NCBI GenBank assembly: GCA_945901215.1 | Contig: CAMDKE010000201.1 | Coordinates: forward strand, 1 to 5,414 | DNA: 5,414 bases | Direction of reading: 5' to 3' | Source of the DNA: Comamonas sp. lk | GTDB lineage: Bacteria; Pseudomonadota; Gammaproteobacteria; Burkholderiales; Burkholderiaceae_C | Shown here: positions 1-5,072 of the stretch, in pieces | Layout: each line of letters begins with the position of its first letter | Numbering within the stretch: position 1 is the stretch's first letter | Notes under the pieces: generated by a model | Databases searched by the model: none | What the model was told of the DNA's origin: nothing | What the model saw: the letters and a program-made list of their open reading frames with translations, nothing else | Program-made: the position numbers and the translations under genes

Positions 1-17
1 GCCTTGGCGCAGGATAT

Positions 18-755
18 TTAAGCGCCCTCTGTTGGGCTTGTTTTGGCGTGTTCGATGAGCGCGAAAGCGGCCGCGCGGCCCCAGCGGGCTCCGCGCAAGG
101 GTTCCCACACAGCGACACCGTCCACCGCTTCGAGCGCGGCCGCAGACCCGCGTTTGGACCGGGCGTCTGAACGCAGCCGGGCCGTTGCCACCGGCTCGCC
201 CAGGGCGTTGCGCAGCACGCAGTGCAGCGCCTGCGCATCATCCGAGTCGGTTGCGCGGAGTTCGGCCACCGGGTGCTTTAGTGCGGACCAGCTACCAATT
301 TCCGTGCTTACTACCGGCGCACCCTGCTCAAACCCGAGCAGGGTTGCGCGCAGCACAGCGGGTACAGGCAAGGCTGCTTTGGCTATTGGATCGGCAAACA
401 CATAGATCAGTTCGGCGCCCACCAGCAGGGCGTCGCCGCGAAAAATCCCGCTGACAAACTGAATCGACGAGTTCCCGATGCGGCCGCAGCGCAAGCCCAC
501 GTCCAAGCGGTCGTCGTAGACCGCCGAGGCATGAAACTCCAACGTGGATTTGCGCACAAAGAGTTCGCCCCCCAAAGCGGCCAGCGTGCGCTCATAGGGC
601 AGCGCCAAGGCGCGCCAGTAATCGGCAATTGCTGTGTCCACGTACATCAGGTAGTGCGGATTGAACACAATTTTTTGCAAATCTACCTCCGCCCAGCGCA
701 CCCGAAGGGGGTGCAGGAGTTTGAAGTCCGTGCGGACTGCTAATGCATCAGGCAT
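18..755 (-). CDS. YbgC/FadM-like hotdog acyl-CoA thioesterase with degenerate GNAT-like tail
   Basis: Predicted cytoplasmic acyl-CoA thioesterase. Residues about 12-135 fit the hotdog fold of the YbgC/FadM/4-hydroxybenzoyl-CoA thioesterase family. The segment VRWAEVDLQKIVFNPHYL aligns with the E. coli YbgC active-site region, and D25 falls at the place of its catalytic Asp18; FVRKSTLEFHASAVYDDRL matches the next conserved strand. The protein is 245 residues, against about 130-150 for a simple family member. The extra tail (about 150-245) resembles part of a GNAT acetyltransferase domain: DDAQALHCVLRNALGEPVATARL, then VAVWEPLRGARWGRAAAFALIEHA, like the acetyl-CoA-binding helix. The tail seems to lack the start and end of a full GNAT domain, so acetyltransferase activity is doubtful. 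The start is ATG, with GAGAAAGG about 9 nt upstream; this site overlaps the stop codon of the MFS gene, so the two are probably translationally coupled. The acyl substrate is unknown. Confidence 0.85.
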   Translation of the reverse strand: MPDALAVRTDFKLLHPLRVRWAEVDLQKIVFNPHYLMYVDTAIADYWRALALPYERTLAALGGELFVRKSTLEFHASAVYDDRLDVGLRCGRIGNSSIQFVSGIFRGDALLVGAELIYVFADPIAKAALPVPAVLRATLLGFEQGAPVVSTEIGSWSALKHPVAELRATDSDDAQALHCVLRNALGEPVATARLRSDARSKRGSAAALEAVDGVAVWEPLRGARWGRAAAFALIEHAKTSPTEGA

Positions 756-764
756 GGGTAAACG

Positions 765-772
765 CCTTTCTC
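765..772 (-). promoter_or_regulatory. Ribosome binding site of the thioesterase gene
   Basis: On the minus strand this reads GAGAAAGG, about 9 nt before the thioesterase ATG. It overlaps the TGA stop (771-773) of the upstream transporter gene. This arrangement suggests one mRNA and termination-reinitiation coupling. It also supports the ATG at 755 as the start. Confidence 0.6.
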
Positions 773-2027
773 AAAGCCTGGGCGGCGGTACGGTGCGCTG
801 GTGTCGTGGCGCCGTACGCTGACCCACACCCAGGGCTACCAAGACGCTCAAGCCAAGCGCCAAGGCAGCACCCACCAAGGTGGCGGCATACCAGCCTCGA
901 TCCATAAAGACTCCAAACAGCAGCGGCGACACCGCAAACCCGCTGTCCAAGCCCGAGTACACCAGTCCGTAGACGCGGCCCGTAGCGCCCTGCGGCGTGG
1001 CTTTTTTAATCATCATGTCACGCGAGGGGCTGCCGATTCCCATCGCGAAACCGGTGCTGGCCAGAAAGACCATGGTCGCGTTAGCGCCCAACCAGCCTGT
1101 GCCGCACAGGGCCAACAGCGCCGCCCCGCAGGCCATGGCAATCGCCACCACACGGTCGCTGCTGGCCGCCCGAGCGGCAATATAGCCACCAATGAACATG
1201 CCCAATGCGCCGCACAGCATATAAGCCGTAATGGTAACGGTGGCGGCTTCGAAGCTGATACCGTGCATCTCCTTCAAAATCGATACAGCAAAGCTCTGAA
1301 TCACCGCCAGCGTCATGGTCGATAAGAAGAAGAAGGCAAAGCACCACCACACCACCGGCAGCCGCATGAAGGCCAGGTGATGGCCCTTAGGTTGGTCACT
1401 GTGGCGCACCCAGACCGTCGTATGTACGCGGCTGCGGTGCCAGATGAGCACCAGCAGCACCACCAAAAACAATACCGCCGCAGCCAAATAGGCTTGGCGC
1501 CAACCCAGCAAGACCCCCAGACCCGCAAAAAAAACCGGCGCTATGGCCCACCCCAGGTTGCCGGTCAGACCATGTGCGCTGTAGGCGTACCCCAGGCGCG
1601 GCGCCGAGACCCGCTGGTTCATGATGGTAAAGCCCACCGGGTGAAAGGGTGCGTTGGCCGCCCCTGCCAAGGCGGCAACACAAAGCAAAGTCCCGTAGCC
1701 GGTGGCAAAGGAAGCGAGCAAGCAAGCTACACCAAACAAGGCCATCGAGCCAAACAACAGCGGCCTAGCCCCTATGCGATCGACGACAAAGCCGGAGAAA
1801 GCCTGGCCCAGGCCAGAGATGACAAAAAACACCGTCATGAGCAAGCCCAGCTCCGAGTAGTTCAGCCCAAATTCATGGATGAATACAGGAAACAGCAGGG
1901 GCAGGATCAATTGACCGAAATGCGAACTCGCATGCGCCAAACTGACCAGCCCGATCACACCGGCATCTTGCTGCCAGGTGACTATTTGGCCGGGGTCGGT
2001 GGGCAGCGAGGGTGTGGTAGCGGTCAT
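771..2027 (-). CDS. MFS transporter, fosmidomycin-resistance (Fsr)-like
   Basis: Inner-membrane secondary transporter of the major facilitator superfamily, with about 12 predicted hydrophobic helices in two six-helix halves. A polar cytoplasmic loop (around WHRSRVHTTVWVRHSDQPKGHH) separates the halves. MFS motif A is visible after helix 2 as GFVVDRIGARPLLFG. The N-terminal pattern, with HFGQLILPLLFPVF followed by EFGLNYSELGLLMTVFF, resembles the Fsr (fosmidomycin-resistance) branch of MFS. Members of that branch are usually annotated as drug or metabolite exporters, but the substrate here cannot be inferred. I chose the ATG at 2027 because its product starts MTATTPSLP and leads directly to helix 1. 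An upstream in-frame GTG at 2093 would add 22 residues. Neither start has a convincing Shine-Dalgarno sequence. The thioesterase gene follows after 15 nt, so the two likely form an operon. The pairing could mean export or uptake of an organic acid linked to its CoA ester, but that is speculation. Confidence 0.88.
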   Translation of the reverse strand: MTATTPSLPTDPGQIVTWQQDAGVIGLVSLAHASSHFGQLILPLLFPVFIHEFGLNYSELGLLMTVFFVISGLGQAFSGFVVDRIGARPLLFGSMALFGVACLLASFATGYGTLLCVAALAGAANAPFHPVGFTIMNQRVSAPRLGYAYSAHGLTGNLGWAIAPVFFAGLGVLLGWRQAYLAAAVLFLVVLLVLIWHRSRVHTTVWVRHSDQPKGHHLAFMRLPVVWWCFAFFFLSTMTLAVIQSFAVSILKEMHGISFEAATVTITAYMLCGALGMFIGGYIAARAASSDRVVAIAMACGAALLALCGTGWLGANATMVFLASTGFAMGIGSPSRDMMIKKATPQGATGRVYGLVYSGLDSGFAVSPLLFGVFMDRGWYAATLVGAALALGLSVLVALGVGQRTAPRHQRTVPPPRL

Positions 2028-2114
2028 GGGGGCGATGTTAGTGCCTCGGAATTGCAGGGCCAAAAGCACGGGTTTACCCCGAAACAATGTCACACCAATG
2101 CCCGTAACATGAAC

Positions 2115-2134
2115 ACTGTCTCAGATGTGACAGT
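2115..2134. repeat. Inverted repeat ACTGTC-N8-GACAGT, possible operator
   Basis: Perfect 6-bp arms (2115-2120 and 2129-2134) flank an 8-nt spacer, with the centre at 2124.5. The repeat lies where transcription from the predicted minus-strand promoter would start (about 2131-2133). A repressor bound here would block the MFS/thioesterase operon. Short repeats arise by chance, and no regulator gene is visible in the window, so this is tentative. Confidence 0.3.
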
Positions 2135-2139
2135 ACCCG

Positions 2140-2168
2140 TCTATATCAGAGACCGAGAACTTTCCTTG
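2140..2168 (-). promoter_or_regulatory. Predicted extended -10 promoter for the MFS/thioesterase operon
   Basis: On the minus strand, TGA-TATAGA (2148 down to 2140) gives an extended -10 element with 4 of 6 consensus bases. At 17-bp spacing the -35 position would be CAAGGA (2168-2163), a poor match, and it overlaps the FNR-type box. A weak -35 covered by an activator site is the normal form of a class II FNR/CRP-dependent promoter. Predicted transcription start is about 2131-2133, leaving about 40 nt to the GTG or about 105 nt to the ATG. Confidence 0.45.
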
Positions 2169-2181
2169 ATACAAATCAAGG
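2164..2181. promoter_or_regulatory. FNR/ANR-type binding site
   Basis: CCTTGATACAAATCAAGG contains the exact FNR consensus TTGAT-N4-ATCAA (2166-2179), and the dyad extends by two more G/C pairs on each side. FNR/ANR/Dnr regulators respond to low oxygen or nitric oxide. The centre (2172.5) is 30 bp from the centre of the minus-strand -10 hexamer, close to the class II geometry (about -41.5), so the MFS operon is the best-supported target. The dehydrogenase operon starts about 130 bp away on the other side and could be co-regulated, but I see no well-placed plus-strand promoter at the class II distance. Confidence 0.6.
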
Positions 2182-2197
2182 TCTTAGAAATGCACAA

Positions 2198-2210
2198 GCA
2201 AAAGTTTTGC
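2198..2210. repeat. Small palindrome GCAAAA-G-TTTTGC
   Basis: Perfect 6-bp arms surround a single central base. An overlapping second dyad, ATGCA-N13-TGCAT (2190-2212), shares the site. It lies between the FNR-type box and the dehydrogenase operon, where an operator would be expected, but it is short and AT-rich enough to occur by chance. Confidence 0.22.
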
Positions 2211-2250
2211 ATGAAACGGTTCTTGTTTATAGCCCTTGGATGGACGGCCT

Positions 2251-2279
2251 TTGGTCGTTCTTAGCACCCTCAATACGGT
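2251..2279 (+). promoter_or_regulatory. Weak candidate promoter of the dehydrogenase operon
   Basis: TTGGTC (2251-2256) and TACGGT (2274-2279) are separated by 17 bp, each with about 3 of 6 consensus bases. Transcription would begin near 2286, about 18 nt before the small ORF. A second weak option is TATAGC at 2228-2233, with TTTTGC at 2205-2210. Neither is convincing, so the operon may need an activator or another sigma factor. I see no sigma-54 pattern. Confidence 0.2.
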
Positions 2280-2293
2280 CAGTTTACTTACAC

Positions 2294-2298
2294 AGGAG
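2294..2298 (+). promoter_or_regulatory. Strong ribosome binding site of the 44-residue ORF
   Basis: AGGAG sits 6 nt before the ATG at 2305. This is the main reason to regard the small ORF as translated, and to prefer this start over the in-frame ATG at 2236. Confidence 0.6.
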
Positions 2299-2304
2299 AC
2301 ATTT

Positions 2305-2439
2305 ATGAACCAAAGAGAACACACGCAAGAGCGACTCAAAGCCCACGGTTCGCGCCGAAGCTTTCCTCAGCAATCCGAGGCACTGGTTGTCCGTGCGGCC
2401 AAAACGGCGTCGGCATTGATAGAAGGAGTAACCTCATGA
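2305..2439 (+). CDS. Unrecognised 44-residue protein, coupled to the PQQ dehydrogenase
   Basis: I do not recognise this protein. It starts MNQREHTQERLKAHGSRR, with a basic N-terminal half (five Arg and two Lys against four Glu overall, plus two His). It ends in a stretch (about 23-41, ALVVRAAKTASALIE) that could form an amphipathic helix. It has no signal peptide, membrane segment or Cys. It lacks Tyr, so it is not the PQQ precursor PqqA, which needs a Glu-x3-Tyr motif. Translation is supported by the strong ribosome site and by the ATGA overlap with the dehydrogenase start at 2436, whose own AAGGAG lies inside this ORF. It may be a functional small protein or a leader whose translation opens the dehydrogenase ribosome site. 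A longer in-frame version from 2236 is less likely. Confidence 0.6.
   Translation: MNQREHTQERLKAHGSRRSFPQQSEALVVRAAKTASALIEGVTS
2423..2428 (+). promoter_or_regulatory. Ribosome binding site of the PQQ dehydrogenase
   Basis: AAGGAG lies 7 nt before the ATG at 2436, an optimal arrangement, and is embedded in the last codons of the small ORF. It fixes the dehydrogenase start and makes translational coupling to the small ORF possible. Confidence 0.65.
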
Positions 2440-4190
2440 GTGCAATTCACCTCCGCGCCGCCCTGGGGCTGCGCTCAGCTGTGGCCTGTATTGGCTTAGG
2501 TTTGATGCTCACCTCGATATGCCGTGCCGAAGACCCAGAGCCGCCACTGGGCGTCAACGTTCTCGAGAACACCTTTAAGTGGCGACCGAACTACGTTATG
2601 GACGACATGCTCTTGCACGCCGACAAGGATGCTAACAACTGGCTCCACTATGGCAAGGACTACCAGAACACCCGTTACAGCGTCCTTACGCAGATCACCA
2701 CCGAGAACGTCAAGAAGCTGGTACCCAAGTGGAACCTTTCGTTCGGCGTCAACGAGGCGCAGGACAGCCAGACCACGGTGATCAACGGTCGCATTTTCGT
2801 CACGGCAAGCCAGAACAAGGTGTTCGCGCTGGACGGCGTCACCGGCAAGATGCTGTGGAAGTACGAACGCTCACTTCCGGGAGACCTCGGCCCCAAGCTG
2901 TGCTGCGATGCGGTGAACCGCGGCGTTGCAATCTACAAAGACATGGTCTACATGGCTACCCTCGACACCCATGTCGTCGCGCTCAACAGTTCGACCGGCG
3001 CGGTAGTCTGGGAAAAGAAGATGGGCGACTACAAAACGGGCGAAATCTATACATCCATGCCACTGGTTGCCAAGGGCATGGTCATCGTCGGCAACTCCGG
3101 TGGTGACGTTGGTGGCAACGTCGGGCGCATCACTGCGATGGACCCTTCCACCGGCGACGTGATTTGGGAGACCAAGACGCGACCTACCAGTGCAGACCAT
3201 CCACAGGCCAAGACCTGGGCGAACGACTCGTGGAAGACCGGTGGCGCTTCAGCGTGGTTGACCGGCACCTACGACCCGAAGACGGACACCGTGCTCTGGG
3301 GCGTGGGCAACCCAACGCCTGACATGGATCCAAGCGTGCGCAAGGGCGACAACCTGTACAGCAACTCGACGCTTGCGCTTGACGCTAACACCGGCAAGAT
3401 CAAGTTCCACTTTCAGTACACGCCAAACGACGCCTGGGACTATGACGGCAATAACGAAACCATCCTGGTCGATGATGAGAAGGGCCGCAAGGTATGGGTA
3501 CACGCCGACCGCAATGGTCACCTGTATTCAATTGATCGCACCAACGGCAAATGCAACTGGGTCGTTCCGATCGCCCGCGTCAACTGGGTGACCGGTTTCG
3601 GCGAGAACTGTCGCCCGATCGTCAACCCCGACAAGGTACCACGCTACGACAAGATCGTGACCGACATCGCGCCGATTCTTGACGGCGGCAAGGAATGGCA
3701 CCCTGCAGCCTACAGCCTACGGACCAAGCTGGTCTACATCCCATTCATCGATAGCTCAATGGACATCCAGGCCAAGAAGACCGAGTGGAAGAGCGGTGAG
3801 TGGTTTCTTTCGTCGCGTGTCCTGAAGGCAAATCCTTACACCGGCGGTGTAAAAGCCTTCAACGCCACTACCGGAGAGCAGGTCTGGACCCGGCCGCAGA
3901 GCACGCCAGCCACCAGTGGGCTACTGGCTACCGCCGGTAAGCTGGTGTTCTCCGGCGATGCCGAAGGGTGGTTCAGCGCACTCAAAGACGACACCGGTGA
4001 GGAACTATGGCGCTTCAATGTCGGTACCGGAATCCATGGTAACCCGACGACCTTCACGGCCGACGGCAAGCAGTACGTGGCGATTGTCTACGGGCCCGGC
4101 GGGGGTAGCTTGTTGCCGCTGATCTACGACGAGTTGTTCAAGCGGAACAACCGGGGTGGCGGCTTGATGGTGTTTGGTCTTTCGGATTGA
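2436..4190 (+). CDS. PQQ-dependent methanol/ethanol-family alcohol dehydrogenase, likely lanthanide type
   Basis: Periplasmic quinoprotein that oxidises an alcohol using PQQ and a metal ion. Residues 1 to about 31 form a signal peptide (cleavage near CRA/EDP); the rest is an eight-bladed propeller. Signature 1 is NNWLHYGKDYQNTRYS through ENVKKL (67-95), and signature 2 is WLTGTYD through GVGNPTP (274-295). Expected residues are C156-C157 (vicinal disulfide over PQQ), W274 (stacks on PQQ), N292 (metal ligand), D335 (catalytic base, in NDAWDYDG) and R359 (DRNG). D337, two after the catalytic Asp, marks lanthanide-dependent enzymes such as XoxF and PedH; calcium enzymes usually have Ala, Ser or Thr there. 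The metal-ligand Glu appears replaced by D224 (GNSGGD), with one extra residue after it. At 584 residues with no C-terminal haem domain, it should need a separate cytochrome, and one follows. The substrate is not predictable; I do not name it xoxF. Confidence 0.93.
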   Translation: MSAIHLRAALGLRSAVACIGLGLMLTSICRAEDPEPPLGVNVLENTFKWRPNYVMDDMLLHADKDANNWLHYGKDYQNTRYSVLTQITTENVKKLVPKWNLSFGVNEAQDSQTTVINGRIFVTASQNKVFALDGVTGKMLWKYERSLPGDLGPKLCCDAVNRGVAIYKDMVYMATLDTHVVALNSSTGAVVWEKKMGDYKTGEIYTSMPLVAKGMVIVGNSGGDVGGNVGRITAMDPSTGDVIWETKTRPTSADHPQAKTWANDSWKTGGASAWLTGTYDPKTDTVLWGVGNPTPDMDPSVRKGDNLYSNSTLALDANTGKIKFHFQYTPNDAWDYDGNNETILVDDEKGRKVWVHADRNGHLYSIDRTNGKCNWVVPIARVNWVTGFGENCRPIVNPDKVPRYDKIVTDIAPILDGGKEWHPAAYSLRTKLVYIPFIDSSMDIQAKKTEWKSGEWFLSSRVLKANPYTGGVKAFNATTGEQVWTRPQSTPATSGLLATAGKLVFSGDAEGWFSALKDDTGEELWRFNVGTGIHGNPTTFTADGKQYVAIVYGPGGGSLLPLIYDELFKRNNRGGGLMVFGLSD

Positions 4191-4201
4191 TGGACTGAAT
4201 C

Positions 4202-4237
4202 CGAAGCGGTGCAAGGCGTAGGCCCTGCACCGCTTCG
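4202..4237 (+). other. Intercistronic hairpin between dehydrogenase and MxaJ/XoxJ-like gene
   Basis: CGAAGCGGTGCA (4202-4213) pairs perfectly over 12 bp with TGCACCGCTTCG (4226-4237). Inside, after one mismatch, GGC can pair with GCC around a GTAG loop. No T-run follows, so it is not a classic intrinsic terminator. It starts 12 nt after the dehydrogenase stop and ends 11 nt before the next ATG. It probably protects the dehydrogenase mRNA from 3' exonucleases or lowers downstream expression, giving more enzyme than accessory protein. That role is inferred. Confidence 0.65.
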
Positions 4238-4248
4238 CCTCAAGACCT

Positions 4249-5049
4249 ATGAAACTCCTCAAAAAGATAGCGCTGTCTGCGCTGCTGTTGGTGTTTGGCT
4301 TGGAGCTTTATGCTGCAGAGCCCGATGCGCCGAACTACCTCAATGTTTGCCTAAATGGCGAAAACGTGCCGTTCTCCACAGAGGCCCGACCCGAGCGCGG
4401 CATTGATGTCGAGGTAGCACAAGAGCTCGGCTCCCAGCTTGGTCGTCCACTGAAACTGGTGTGGGTAACCGTCCCCAAGCGAGGCGGGATCGGGCGGGCG
4501 CTGCAGCAGACGCTGGTCGCCAAGAAATGTGACGCCTACATGGGCATTCCGCAGGATCCCGACTTAGCGAAGGACATGGCCGAGCGCAAACTGGTCACTT
4601 CCAGCCCTTACCTCACTCTGGGCTATGTGCTTGTCGCCGCACCGGGTAAACCGGTACCGAACGCCGCTGCGCTGCAAGGGGCGCGCAGGGTGGGTGCCGT
4701 CACTGCCACGCCGGCCGACCTTTTCCTCTTCCGCAAACAGTTTGCCCGCGTGCCCTACCCGAACAGTGCCGCGTTGATTGAGGCACTGAGGGCTGCGGAG
4801 GTTGATCTGGCGCTGGTCTGGTCGTCGGCTTTAGCTGGTGACGCTGGCAAGGACTTGGTGCCAGCGAACGTGCCCGTGGACGCCGCCGACAGATACGCGG
4901 ACCTTTACGCCGACTTGACTGTGGCGACGCGCGTCGCCGACAAGGAGCTGGCAAAAGACATTACGACCGCAATTCAAACCTTGCGAGATGATGGCCGCAT
5001 CCAAAAGATCGTGGGGCGGTACGGCCTACCCAGCGTTGTGCGGCCCTAA
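4249..5049 (+). CDS. MxaJ/XoxJ-like quinoprotein-associated periplasmic binding protein
   Basis: Periplasmic protein of the solute-binding family 3 fold, in the subgroup found beside PQQ dehydrogenases (MxaJ/XoxJ type). A signal peptide (MKLLKKIALSALLLVFG, cleavage about residue 22-23) leads to YLNVCLNGENVPFS (30-43). Then follow GIDVEVAQELGSQLGRPLKL, a VPKRGGIGRAL segment and CDAYMGIPQD (94-103), the order expected for this group. C34 and C94 may form a disulfide. The second lobe contains VGAVTATPADLF and ALRAAEVDLALVWSS. At 266 residues it has normal length. XoxJ is thought to help activate or assemble the dehydrogenase rather than serve an ABC transporter, and no transporter genes are visible here. 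It lies 58 nt after the dehydrogenase, behind a hairpin. No clear Shine-Dalgarno precedes the ATG, but the signal peptide supports this start. I leave the symbol blank because the partner enzyme is not proven to be XoxF. Confidence 0.85.
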   Translation: MKLLKKIALSALLLVFGLELYAAEPDAPNYLNVCLNGENVPFSTEARPERGIDVEVAQELGSQLGRPLKLVWVTVPKRGGIGRALQQTLVAKKCDAYMGIPQDPDLAKDMAERKLVTSSPYLTLGYVLVAAPGKPVPNAAALQGARRVGAVTATPADLFLFRKQFARVPYPNSAALIEALRAAEVDLALVWSSALAGDAGKDLVPANVPVDAADRYADLYADLTVATRVADKELAKDITTAIQTLRDDGRIQKIVGRYGLPSVVRP

Positions 5050-5072
5050 ACCCTGCTTCTCGCGTTCAGATT

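Noticed and set aside
801..1325. Plus-strand open frame of 174 codons opposite the MFS gene
   Set aside because: Low-complexity, His/Gln/Arg-rich translation with no recognisable domain; a by-product of the GC-rich coding strand opposite.
1377..2264. Long plus-strand open frame (295 codons) opposite the MFS gene
   Set aside because: Its product is rich in Gln, Arg and Lys with no domain, no ribosome site is evident, and it is antisense to a convincing 12-helix transporter.
2305..2439. Small ORF as the PQQ precursor peptide PqqA
   Set aside because: PqqA needs a Glu-x3-Tyr motif for crosslinking; this peptide has no Tyr and is longer than typical PqqA.
2436..4190. Dehydrogenase as a quinohaemoprotein (type II) alcohol dehydrogenase
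   Set aside because: The protein ends after the last propeller blade and has no CxxCH motif; the haem protein is a separate downstream gene.
4202..4237. Hairpin as a rho-independent terminator
   Set aside because: No T-run follows the stem (CCTCAAGACC), and the next gene on the same strand belongs functionally with the dehydrogenase.
4249..5049. Binding protein as part of an amino-acid ABC transporter
   Set aside because: No permease or ATPase gene is in view, and the sequence pattern and position fit the quinoprotein-associated MxaJ/XoxJ group better.
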